This document shows, piece by piece, positions 1 through 5,770 of a stretch of 37,136 nucleotides of DNA. Under the pieces are notes generated by a model that was not told the origin of the DNA, did no database searches, and saw only the letters and a program-made list of their open reading frames with translations. This DNA is from a virus: the IMG/VR virus record IMGVR_UViG_3300042507_001132, positions 1 through 37,136 of that record, one strand, 5' to 3'. The number at the start of each line of letters is the position of its first letter. Within the stretch, counting starts at the first letter, position 1. The position numbers and the translations under genes were made by a program.

Positions 1-74
1 GGGCAGGTAAGCAGTTTGTTCCGAATACGCCCGCAGCAAAGGCTGCTGGGCGACGAGCAAGGACAGGTAAATAA
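1..74 (+). CDS. C-terminal fragment of the DUF5872-like basic protein (partial, cut by window edge)
   Basis: This is the last 24 codons, counting TAA at 72-74, of the gene seen complete at 36581-36994. It is present here only because the window repeats its own end. The stop codon shares its last A with the ATG of the next gene. It is not a separate gene. Confidence 0.9.
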   Translation, partial: AGKQFVPNTPAAKAAGRRARTGK

Positions 75-216
75 TGGTAGCCAAAAAGGACCCCAAACTT
101 GCTAGGGCGGGGGTGTCGGGCTACAACAAGCCCAAGCGCACCCCAAACCACCCAACCAAGTCACATGTCGTGGTAGCCAAAGTAGGGTCGAAAACAAAAA
201 CAATCCACTTTGGACA
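1..216. repeat. Left copy of 216-bp terminal direct repeat
   Basis: These 216 bases recur at 36921-37136 in the same orientation with one difference: G at 89 against A at 37009. The repeat lies inside protein-coding sequence (end of one small gene and start of the next). It is therefore most simply the overlap of a circular or circularly permuted assembly, although a true terminal redundancy of a linear virion genome cannot be excluded. The mismatch changes Asp to Asn in the downstream gene. Confidence 0.95.
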
Positions 217-361
217 ACAGGGTGTTTCCGGTTCCCCTAAGAAGGCTGGAGAGTCACCTGCTTACCGTGCCCGTCGTGAAGCATGGAAAGCCCGCCACGC
301 CAAGAACATCTCTAAAGGCAAGTTCTCGGCAGCATACTGGGCTAACAAAGAGAAATGGTGA
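74..361 (+). CDS. Small basic conserved phage protein (DUF6321-like)
   Basis: A 95-residue, strongly basic protein. It has a KPKRTPxHPTKSHVV-type segment near residues 19-33, a FGQQGVxGSP motif near 46-55, and a C-terminal half rich in Arg/Lys ending in SAAYWANKEKW. I recognise this architecture from many environmental tailed phages, where it is annotated as a domain of unknown function (I believe DUF6321). The ATG overlaps the TAA of the preceding basic gene by one base, so the two are translationally coupled. It is the last gene of the plus-strand cluster that crosses the circular join, and a terminator follows at 396-425. The charge suggests nucleic-acid contact, which is inference. A second, truncated copy at 36994-37136 differs by one residue (D6 to N). 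Confidence 0.8.
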   Translation: MVAKKDPKLARAGVSGYNKPKRTPNHPTKSHVVVAKVGSKTKTIHFGQQGVSGSPKKAGESPAYRARREAWKARHAKNISKGKFSAAYWANKEKW

Positions 362-395
362 CAGTGGCGTAGACAAGCCGGTGACGGCAATATGG

Positions 396-425
396 GTGGC
401 ACTCCGATTATGGGGTGCCACTTTT
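396..425 (+). terminator. Intrinsic terminator after the small basic gene cluster
   Basis: Arms 396-405 (GTGGCACTCC) and 412-421 (GGGGTGCCAC) pair over 10 bp with one T-G wobble around a 6-base loop. TTTT then TATT follows directly. It lies 35 bases after the stop of the 95-residue gene and should end the plus-strand cluster that starts near 36.0 kb. Confidence 0.85.
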
Positions 426-769
426 ATTATGCCCCCATATTTACACTTACGGTCATAATGCCCATTTTAAAGTATCCCCCCATAATACTGGGAATGTGAC
501 CAACGTCACACCAAGGTATCAAAATAGTACGCAACGGCTACAGGCTATAAGAATCATACACGCGCATAGGGGCGCACCCCCCCATGCCCCCCTGTGCCAT
601 GTAAGCGCACGGCTGTACCTGCGCGACTCACTTGCGAAAGCCCACGATTGCATAGTTATTCACCCCCATGAATAGTTATGCAGCCCATAATGCTGCACCG
701 AAGGTGCCGTGCAAGGCGCGGTATGCGGATAGGCACACGTTCGGGCGCGTAGGTATGTCGTGCGTGCGG
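426..769. other. Gene-free stretch with C-tracts and a 13-bp hairpin; possible origin or packaging region
   Basis: No convincing gene is visible. The stretch carries repeated C-runs followed by AT (near 431-437, 475-482, 577-583, 586-591 and 663-669). It also has a 13-bp inverted repeat (650-662 with 669-681, two wobbles) whose loop is CCCCCA. The first C-GAA-G triloop hairpin of the hairpin-rich zone lies at 695-707 (GCACC gaa GGTGC). Its position between a terminator (396-425) and a terminator/promoter pair (770-838) fits a cis-acting site such as an origin, but nothing specific proves that. Confidence 0.4.
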
Positions 770-792
770 AAAAAATCCTTTCAGGATTTTTT
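770..792. terminator. Bidirectional intrinsic terminator
   Basis: Ten-base perfect arms, AAAAAATCCT (770-779) and AGGATTTTTT (783-792), flank a TTC loop. The A-tract/T-tract form works on both strands. It sits 17 bases upstream of the -35 box at 809 and insulates the downstream promoter from read-through. Confidence 0.8.
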
Positions 793-808
793 GGACGAAA
801 AGAATAAC

Positions 809-838
809 TTGACAAGTGTTGCACCCATCCTTCAGAAT
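809..838 (+). promoter_or_regulatory. Forward sigma70-type promoter for the structured leader and early genes
   Basis: A perfect TTGACA -35 (809-814), an 18-base spacer and CAGAAT (833-838) as -10 predict a start near 845. The -35 lies in a small dyad, ACTTG-A-CAAGT (807-817). The same TTGACA-like/N18 arrangement occurs at 6348 and 7315. A strong terminator lies just upstream. There is no open reading frame for about 580 bases downstream, so the transcript begins with a long leader or an independent RNA. Confidence 0.6.
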
Positions 839-844
839 GTTTGG

Positions 845-1423
845 CATCGGCATCGGAACCGGCACCACCGAAAAGCGTCGGAACCGAACGAACGAGTCAC
901 CAACACACGGCAACGTGAGGTTGGCACATATCGGCTCGGTCCAGCCACACGGCAGGGTCCACAAGCCTGAAAAGGTGCGTCAAGGTCTGCGAGGTGGGGG
1001 ATGGGAGCGTTGCTACTCCGGAGTCGCTAAAGCGACGGTCGGGAAAGTGTGTCCTCCTGATACCAACCAAGGGTTGGTGAGTACGGCTTGCGAAAAACTC
1101 ACACCTTGCGTGGTTGACATAATGCCACCTTCGGTGGATTATGTCGATACAGCCGACTAGGTTCGGTCGTGGTTGGTATCGTGTTCACCTAAAGGTGAAA
1201 ACTAACGTCGGGCTTCAGGGTTTCGGTCCCTCCGACAGTTTCACTGTCGTCGCTAATGTGCGTCGACAACCGTCGTGCAGGTTTTGATGGTGAAAATCGC
1301 ACATCCCTCGCCTAGGACTAGGGTCGGACACCACCTTTAGGTGGTGGTTCCACGAGATGCAACTCTCTCGTCTAGGCACTAACCACCACAAGGGTGGTTA
1401 ACTATAATGGACGGAGGTCCACC
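845..1423 (+). ncRNA. Candidate large structured non-coding RNA or 5' leader
   Basis: The stretch has its own promoter (809-838), no convincing reading frame, and near-continuous base pairing. Helices I can see: 1015-1024 (palindrome), 1023-1028/1031-1036, 1062-1068/1072-1078, 1077-1082/1097-1102, a 13-bp bulged hairpin 1116-1129/1133-1145, 1184-1189/1194-1199, 1207-1211/1232-1236, 1234-1239/1243-1248, 1256-1262/1298-1304, 1330-1336/1339-1345, 1352-1357/1366-1371 and 1381-1387/1393-1399. A 10-bp long-range helix (1059-1068 with 1171-1180) competes with the local hairpin at 1062-1078, so two folds are possible. Size and phage context invite comparison with large ornate phage RNAs such as GOLLD and ROOL, but I cannot match their motifs by eye. 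Boundaries are inferred. Confidence 0.45.
1408..1421 (+). promoter_or_regulatory. Ribosome site displayed in a hairpin loop
   Basis: TGGAC (1408-1412) and GTCCA (1417-1421) form a 5-bp stem with GGAG as the loop, just before the ATG at 1424. The Shine-Dalgarno sequence is therefore presented, or gated, by a stem-loop. Similar layouts occur before the genes at 2004, 5023 and 7441. Confidence 0.55.
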
Positions 1424-1828
1424 ATGAAGATTGCACAACTTTCCCCCGTTGCCACGAAGTGGCAGAGTGGTCAGGTCCTGAAGGCAGGCTCAGGCGGTGC
1501 GTGGTCGGTTGTCGATGATATCGACACTCTCGGCTCGGAACGCCGAACGATTCGCCATTACGATACCGTAATGGGTGAGTTTGTCCGTCTTTCAGACGGA
1601 GAGTGGACGATGTTCCCGTTCTCCGTCGGACTTGGTTCCAAGTCCGACCAAGACGGCATGAACACACTCCTTCAGAGTGTCGATGCTGGACTTCGGTTCT
1701 TCCGGAACGGAGTTCCGCGATACTCTCTCAGCCGTACTGGTCGACCTGTTGCCCTGTCTTTCGACAGGAACCGGACGATGGGCGACTTCGTCGCTGACCA
1801 TAACGGCATGTGGAGCCGTGCGAAGTAA
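1424..1828 (+). CDS. Conserved phage protein of unknown function (RTIRHYDT / GSxSDQxGMN motifs)
   Basis: A 134-residue protein. The start at 1424 is chosen over an upstream ATG at 1394 because a GGAGG lies seven bases upstream. Landmarks are RTIRHYDTVMGEF near residues 41-53 and GLGSKSDQDGMN near 69-80, then a Tyr/Arg-rich segment. I recognise this combination from many phages of actinobacteria and archaea, always without assigned function. It looks soluble, with no signal or membrane segment. The coding sequence itself holds at least nine perfect hairpins, including an 11-bp one (1625-1635/1638-1648, two-base loop), so synonymous codon choice seems constrained by base pairing. It is the first gene after the long leader. 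Confidence 0.75.
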   Translation: MKIAQLSPVATKWQSGQVLKAGSGGAWSVVDDIDTLGSERRTIRHYDTVMGEFVRLSDGEWTMFPFSVGLGSKSDQDGMNTLLQSVDAGLRFFRNGVPRYSLSRTGRPVALSFDRNRTMGDFVADHNGMWSRAK

Positions 1829-1837
1829 CCACATTCG

Positions 1838-1980
1838 CAACCACTAAAGTGGTTGGGGCTACTGGTTGTGTCTCTGCTATCGTGTAGAGATGCGAGGTTC
1901 GATTCCTCGCGGTCCACTACTCCTGACGGAGTAACGGCAGGAAAGTCCTGCCACAATGCACCACCGGAGGTGGTACATTG
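1838..1980 (+). ncRNA. Back-to-back hairpins with a tRNA T-arm-like element; possible small structured RNA
   Basis: The gap between two genes is almost entirely paired: 1838-1845/1848-1855 (8 bp, AA loop), 1871-1877/1884-1890, 1893-1897/1905-1909, 1918-1923/1928-1933, 1936-1942/1946-1952 and 1954-1965/1969-1980 (one mismatch). The third is a canonical tRNA T arm: a 5-bp CGAGG/CCTCG stem closing the 7-base loop TTCGATT, followed by CGGTCCAC, which resembles an acceptor strand. I cannot assemble a whole tRNA: the preceding hairpin has a 7-bp stem and 6-base loop instead of an anticodon arm, and no good 5' acceptor partner is nearby. It could be a degenerate tRNA, a tRNA mimic or a tRNA-derived attachment core. 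Confidence 0.4.
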
Positions 1981-1985
1981 ACCAG

Positions 1986-2007
1986 CCATATTGGAGGCAC
2001 ATTATGG
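1986..2007 (+). promoter_or_regulatory. Ribosome site and start codon within a short stem-loop
   Basis: CCATA (1986-1990) pairs with TATGG (2003-2007). The stem includes the ATG at 2004, and TTGGAGG lies in the loop. This supports the start chosen for the AAA+ gene and repeats the loop-displayed ribosome site seen at 1408-1421. Confidence 0.45.
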
Positions 2008-3281
2008 CAGCACAACCCGCACCGTGGATTACCGAGGTCGACAAGTCGACCGGCATGGTGACCTACAATCGTAAAGGTTCCACCTTTACCGAGCATTGGT
2101 CGGTCCTTGACAAGGTCGCCAAAATCACCCTCGCCAAGTTCCTTGGCTTCAAGTTCACTGGCATGACCCCACTGAGGTGGGACCTTGCCGATATCGACAC
2201 GGCAATCTCGGACATTCTGTCCGGTTCCAAGAACCTGCCCACACCGAAGCCACAGCCGACGAAGTCGGCACAACGTCAGGAGGACAACATGACACCACCG
2301 AAGGTGGAAAAAGCCATTCAGGACCTGCTGGACGCAGTCCAAACTCAGGGCATCGACAAGGACGCAGTCCTTGCGATTGTGAATGAGGCGGTCGACCCGT
2401 TGGGTCGGTCGGTCGACGCAATCGCTGTCGATGTCGCTTCTGTCATCGCTCAGGTCGGAGACCTGACCGATGCGGTCGCCAAGGTCCGACCCCAAGTCAC
2501 CCAAGTCCACATTCAGAACCAGCCCGTGAAGGAACTTCACGGTGTCCAACACGCCGTGTTCCCCAAGGTGCTTTCAGCACTTGGAGCGAGGCTCTCCATT
2601 ATGATGGTCGGTCCTGCCGGTACCGGCAAAACCACCATCGCCAGCCGTGCGTCGGAAGCGTTGGGCTTGGAGTTCTCCTCCAAGTCCTGCACCTCACAGA
2701 CGACGGAGTCGTCGCTGGTCGGATTCATCCACGCCGGAGGCGAATATGTCGGAACGGAGTTCCGCAAGAGGTTCGAACACGGTGGCGTGTTCCTGCTGGA
2801 TGAGGTCGACAATGCGAACCCCAACGTGTTGGGGGTTCTCAACTCGGCTCTCGCCAACGGCACCATGGCGTTCCCCGATGGGATGGTGAAGCGTCATGCA
2901 GACTTCGTCTGCATCGCTGCTGGCAACACCTATGGGAATGGTGCCACCGCCGAATATGTCGGACGTAATCCCATCGACGCAGCCACGAAGGACCGCTTCG
3001 TGTTTGTCGATGTGAACATCGACGAGGCGGTCGAAGGTGCGATGCTGGATGCGGTCGGGTTGGACAGCACCATCGCCTCCCGTTGGCTGTCGGTGGTTCG
3101 TCAGGCTCGGTCCAATGTGCAGACCTACGGTCTGAAGGTCATCGTGTCGCCCCGTGCCACCGAAGGTGGCGCACGGCTCCTGTCGGCAGGCTGGACCCTC
3201 ACGGATGTGGTCGATGCCACCATCCTCAAGGGTGCGAAGCCCGACCAAGTCGCCAAGATTCTCGAAGGCGTGACCCTGTAA
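2004..3281 (+). CDS. AAA+ ATPase, MoxR/CobS-like
   Basis: A 425-residue protein. The C-terminal two thirds is an AAA+ module: Walker A GPAGTGKT at 203-210, Walker B VFLLDE at 262-267, sensor-1 Asn in AAGNTYG near 308, and an ATKDRF segment with a likely arginine finger near 331. The pattern matches the MoxR/CobS branch, ring-forming chaperone-like ATPases that usually remodel a partner protein. The N-terminal ~95 residues are unlike that family and end at an internal ATG (2289) with its own perfect AGGAGG, so a shorter 330-residue form may also be made. The next gene (3332) is the likely partner. The gene is packed with perfect hairpins, for example 2071-2089, 2524-2542 and 2896-2914. The target in the cell is unknown. 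Confidence 0.85.
   Translation: MAAQPAPWITEVDKSTGMVTYNRKGSTFTEHWSVLDKVAKITLAKFLGFKFTGMTPLRWDLADIDTAISDILSGSKNLPTPKPQPTKSAQRQEDNMTPPKVEKAIQDLLDAVQTQGIDKDAVLAIVNEAVDPLGRSVDAIAVDVASVIAQVGDLTDAVAKVRPQVTQVHIQNQPVKELHGVQHAVFPKVLSALGARLSIMMVGPAGTGKTTIASRASEALGLEFSSKSCTSQTTESSLVGFIHAGGEYVGTEFRKRFEHGGVFLLDEVDNANPNVLGVLNSALANGTMAFPDGMVKRHADFVCIAAGNTYGNGATAEYVGRNPIDAATKDRFVFVDVNIDEAVEGAMLDAVGLDSTIASRWLSVVRQARSNVQTYGLKVIVSPRATEGGARLLSAGWTLTDVVDATILKGAKPDQVAKILEGVTL
2278..2291 (+). promoter_or_regulatory. Internal ribosome site for a shorter AAA+ product
   Basis: AGGAGG (2278-2283) lies five bases before an in-frame ATG (2289-2291), codon 96 of the AAA+ gene. It would give a product lacking the N-terminal extension but keeping the full ATPase module. 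The site is as strong as those of real gene starts here, so it may also mark an old fusion point between two genes. Confidence 0.5.
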
Positions 3282-3296
3282 TGGGGTCACGTTCTT
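3269..3296 (+). terminator. Stop-codon-spanning hairpin, terminator-like
   Basis: CGTGACCC (3269-3276) and GGGTCACG (3284-3291) pair perfectly. The TAA stop of the AAA+ gene (3279-3281) lies in the 7-base loop, and TTCTT follows. The T-run is weak, so this may trim or stabilise the mRNA 3' end instead of terminating fully. The portal gene's stop codon (28374-28376) lies in a hairpin loop in the same way. Confidence 0.45.
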
Positions 3297-3331
3297 CACA
3301 CACCATTCACACCACACACTCAGGAGGAATC

Positions 3332-4165
3332 ATGCGAGTCATTCACACCACCAAGGCGAACCACATCGAATCTTTCGATTCGCTTTACGAAATGGCGCAA
3401 TATGCCAAGGCTAACCCGAAGCCTCAGTCATCGGAGAACGGGTCGGAAGACTTCACGGGGTCTGCCTCCCTTCAGGAGGCGACCGACCTTGCCCTGCATG
3501 GTTGGGCGGAGGTTCGACCGGAGGTCGATGCGCTGGTCGATGACCTTAATGAACGTATCGCCGGAGTCATGTCCGACCACTTCGTGGTCCACCATGATGT
3601 GACTGGTGCCGACGTAAACGTCGGGCTGTTCATGTCCGGTGAGCCGGAGTGCATGATGCAGTTCGTACAGGAGCCGGAGGCTCGGATGGGTCGCGTTGTC
3701 AAGGTGCTGGTCAACGGAGTGACCAACGCTCGGACCCCTAAGGAACACATCCTGAAGCGTGGTGCCGGTGTCATCGCCTTGGTGAATACGTTGCACCTCA
3801 TGGGGGTCGGTGTCGAACTGTGGTTCGAGTCGCCCATCCAAGGCACTGACCGTCGCACATATTCGACGGTCTGCAAACTTCACGACAGTGAACAGCCGTT
3901 GGATATCGACAACATCATGTTCGCTCTCGCTCACCCGTCGATGCTGAGGCGCCTCGTGTTCTCAGTGCAGGAACGCTCCGAGTACCAACGCCAACAGCGT
4001 GCCTTCACGGGGCAGGGCTACGGCACCTGCACCGACCTTGCACTGGACAAGGTCATCGACTTCGATGTCAAGGTCGAACGGCTGGACTACCGTGACCCCA
4101 TCGTGGACAATCCAATGGATTGGATTGTCTCCAAGGTGACCGGCTTGGGGTTGGTCACGGAGTGA
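3332..4165 (+). CDS. Conserved phage protein paired with the AAA+ ATPase (DUF7192-like)
   Basis: A 277-residue soluble protein. The ATG at 3332 follows CAGGAGGAAT at good spacing. The middle part (roughly residues 60-240) resembles a family I associate with phage AAA+ ATPases (DUF7192, moderate certainty), with a GEPxCMMQF segment and a DIDNIMFALAHPSMLRR segment. It lies 50 bases after the MoxR-like gene and is probably co-transcribed, which fits the ATPase-plus-partner pairing known for MoxR systems, where the partner is often a VWA protein. I do not see a clear MIDAS (DxSxS) motif, so a VWA assignment is not supported. Short hairpins remain frequent in the DNA (e.g. GACCAC ttc GTGGTC near 3577). 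Confidence 0.65.
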   Translation: MRVIHTTKANHIESFDSLYEMAQYAKANPKPQSSENGSEDFTGSASLQEATDLALHGWAEVRPEVDALVDDLNERIAGVMSDHFVVHHDVTGADVNVGLFMSGEPECMMQFVQEPEARMGRVVKVLVNGVTNARTPKEHILKRGAGVIALVNTLHLMGVGVELWFESPIQGTDRRTYSTVCKLHDSEQPLDIDNIMFALAHPSMLRRLVFSVQERSEYQRQQRAFTGQGYGTCTDLALDKVIDFDVKVERLDYRDPIVDNPMDWIVSKVTGLGLVTE

Positions 4166-4215
4166 CCGTAGGGGTTCCCCGTCCACCGTGCCTCAGGTGG
4201 GCGGGGCGTAGCCCC
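4153..4215 (+). terminator. Hairpin cluster at gene end, possible terminator
   Basis: Three stems follow one another: GGTCAC gga GTGACC (4153-4167), which covers the TGA stop, an 11-bp stem (4177-4187/4196-4206, one wobble) and GGGGC gta GCCCC (4203-4215, competing with the previous stem). No T-run follows, so classical intrinsic termination is doubtful. mRNA 3'-end protection or attenuation is equally possible. Confidence 0.4.
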
Positions 4216-4263
4216 ACTGGATTCGCAATACGAATATACACAACTACAGAATAGGAGAATGTA

Positions 4264-4716
4264 ATGTTTTATAATGTACGAAAGAGCGATGCTCTTTTCA
4301 TGCTGGCTGGTTTTGTCTTCGCCTTGGCGGTGACAATCATTTCGGCACGGCTAGGTGGTGGCGACCATGTTGGGGCGTGGATATTCACTATCGCCTTGTG
4401 TGGTGGTGCATGGTTCACGTTCGGCTGGCTGGTGTGGGATGCGCTGACTCGTGTCGATGGGTGGGATAATAGTGCTGGCTCATACTCTAAGGAGTATGTG
4501 GTTTATGGTGTTACTGTTCGCGTCGTCGTGACTCACCAATATGCTGACTGTTACACAGTCACATTATGGCACGCCGACGTTGACCCGTTCGACGGGTTCG
4601 ATTCGTGGGCACTTATCTCAGCATATGAATCCTACGGTACGCTATTAGATGTGTTGTACGATGCTGAACAGCAGGGCGATGCGTCCGCATACTACGGGTC
4701 GAATGACCTGTTCTAG
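4264..4716 (+). CDS. Predicted membrane protein, two transmembrane segments
   Basis: A 150-residue protein with ATG at 4264 after AGGAGAATGTA. Two hydrophobic segments are visible, at about residues 10-29 and 38-59, followed by a soluble acidic domain of about 90 residues rich in Tyr and Asp. I do not recognise the family. Its location among early genes, far from the lysis genes, argues against a holin. A membrane-anchored takeover or exclusion role is possible but speculative. Its codons still carry small hairpins, e.g. CATACTC/GAGTATG near 4482-4499. Confidence 0.6.
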   Translation: MFYNVRKSDALFMLAGFVFALAVTIISARLGGGDHVGAWIFTIALCGGAWFTFGWLVWDALTRVDGWDNSAGSYSKEYVVYGVTVRVVVTHQYADCYTVTLWHADVDPFDGFDSWALISAYESYGTLLDVLYDAEQQGDASAYYGSNDLF

Positions 4717-4730
4717 GAGGGGGTGACATA

Positions 4731-4937
4731 ATGACAGAAGAAAACACCGAAGGTGGGAAACATTCAGTAACGTTTTTCACCGTAGACGGAACGTTCGGCT
4801 GTGCGCATAGTGAATGTGTGCGTGTCGTTGAAACGACACGGTTCACGAAAGACGATTGGGATGTGATTCTCAATGCGTCGGACAGTGAACGCATGAACGT
4901 CGCACTAGAGATTGCGAAGCAACGTAATCCCGATTGA
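4731..4937 (+). CDS. Small hypothetical protein
   Basis: A 68-residue acidic protein, ATG 14 bases after the previous stop with GGAGGGGG upstream. No family recognised. It has a central CAHSECVRVVETTRFTKDDW region and an Asp/Glu-rich end, with no membrane segment. Its codons include a near-perfect 9-bp hairpin (4821-4829/4832-4840). Tight spacing with the membrane-protein gene suggests one operon. Confidence 0.55.
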   Translation: MTEENTEGGKHSVTFFTVDGTFGCAHSECVRVVETTRFTKDDWDVILNASDSERMNVALEIAKQRNPD

Positions 4938-5005
4938 CGGATGTAACACCCATCATCTAGAATGGTGGTGGGTGTCATCATCTGCCCATCGGGGGCAGAA
5001 CCCAA

Positions 5006-5025
5006 CACACTGGAGGTGTGAAATG
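5006..5025 (+). promoter_or_regulatory. Ribosome site partly in a hairpin loop
   Basis: CACAC (5006-5010) pairs with GTGTG (5016-5020) around TGGAG, so GGAGG is partly in the loop, three bases from the ATG at 5023. It supports the internal start over an upstream ATG at 4912. A second hairpin, CTGCCC/GGGCAG (about 4982-4997), lies just upstream. Confidence 0.45.
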
Positions 5026-5604
5026 TTGAAAGCAGGAGTGTTCTTTCCAGCCGGTACCGTCGAAGGTGCCGACCCCATTTTTTACGATGGGTACATGGAC
5101 ATTCAGGATGCGGTCGGTGGCTTGTTCACCACTGTGGAGAACGAGCAGGTCATCAAGGGTCAGCATATTGCGTTGACCGGATTCCTTCCGGATGAAGTGT
5201 ACGAGCGTGACGAAACCACAATGAACTGGTTTGCATCGGCACTGTTCGGATACGAACTGCACGGTCCTTGCGTCGTCGCATGGCACCTGTCCCCGAACGG
5301 ATTCAAGGACGGGGATGTGTACGACATGCCCGACTACATGACAGCGTTCCTGCTTAGGGACTTCGTCAACGGTGTTGTCTCCGCTTACAGCGAGGCGACT
5401 GCGGTAGCCGGTCTCATTGGCATGGCGATTCAGGAAGGCGTGCTGTCCGAGGTCGAAGCGACCATCATGATGGAATACATTGAAGCATCCACCGAAGGTG
5501 AGTTGGACGACATGGACGAGGACCTCAAGTTTGAGGTACTGGACTTGATGAACCGTATCGAAGCGTTCGCCATTATGAAAGGACGGGAAGCGCGTGGCAA
5601 GTAA
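5023..5604 (+). CDS. Hypothetical protein, DUF3846-like N-terminus
   Basis: A 193-residue acidic protein. The start at 5023 has GGAGG nearby, while the upstream in-frame ATG (4912) has none and overlaps the previous gene. The first ~70 residues, with a YMDIQDAVGGLF segment, resemble DUF3846, a small domain common in phage and plasmid proteins of actinobacteria (moderate to low certainty). The C-terminal half is helical and very acidic (EASTEGELDDMDEDL near 158-172). No catalytic motif is evident. The gene overlaps the next small zinc-ribbon gene by 11 bases. Confidence 0.55.
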   Translation: MLKAGVFFPAGTVEGADPIFYDGYMDIQDAVGGLFTTVENEQVIKGQHIALTGFLPDEVYERDETTMNWFASALFGYELHGPCVVAWHLSPNGFKDGDVYDMPDYMTAFLLRDFVNGVVSAYSEATAVAGLIGMAIQEGVLSEVEATIMMEYIEASTEGELDDMDEDLKFEVLDLMNRIEAFAIMKGREARGK

Positions 5605-5770
5605 GCATGCATCAGGTGGTGGGGCGGAGAAATCCGCCCCACTATACCCGAAGGGTACATACAAGTGCCCGAAGTGTTCGAACCGTATTGAGATGATGGT
5701 TCGGATGACCGCACCGCCAGTGTGTGGCAAACATCCAACAGGAGCAGTGATTATGGAGGTAATCAAATGA
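5594..5770 (+). CDS. Small zinc-ribbon-like protein
   Basis: A 58-residue protein starting at GTG 5594 inside the end of the preceding gene and ending with TGA at 5768-5770. The C-terminal 38 residues carry a YKCPKC knuckle (Cys 25 and 28) followed by PPVCGKH (Cys 44, His 47). This CxxC...CxxH zinc-binding pattern is common in tiny actinophage proteins. Its stop overlaps the next ATG (ATGA), a sign of translational coupling. Function unknown; such proteins may be small transcription or host-takeover factors, which is inference. Confidence 0.7.
   Translation: MASKHASGGGAEKSAPLYPKGTYKCPKCSNRIEMMVRMTAPPVCGKHPTGAVIMEVIK

Noticed and set aside
415-675. An 86-codon frame after the first terminator
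   Set aside because: His/Arg/Pro/Thr-rich with no family resemblance and no ribosome site, beginning directly after a terminator.
816-1160. A 114-codon frame in the structured region
   Set aside because: Irregular composition, no ribosome site, and the sequence is explained by continuous base pairing instead.
1403-1408. TATAAT as a promoter for the gene at 1424
   Set aside because: No -35 at proper spacing, and the start point would fall inside the Shine-Dalgarno sequence.
1850-1917. A complete tRNA gene
   Set aside because: Only the T arm and a 3' acceptor-like strand are canonical. The would-be anticodon arm has a 7-bp stem and 6-base loop, and the 5' acceptor strand pairs poorly.
690-4220. 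Triloop hairpins as N4-type virion RNA polymerase promoters
   Set aside because: No single-subunit RNA polymerase motif was seen in the large virion protein or elsewhere, and the hairpins are far too many and lie inside genes. Kept only as an analogy.
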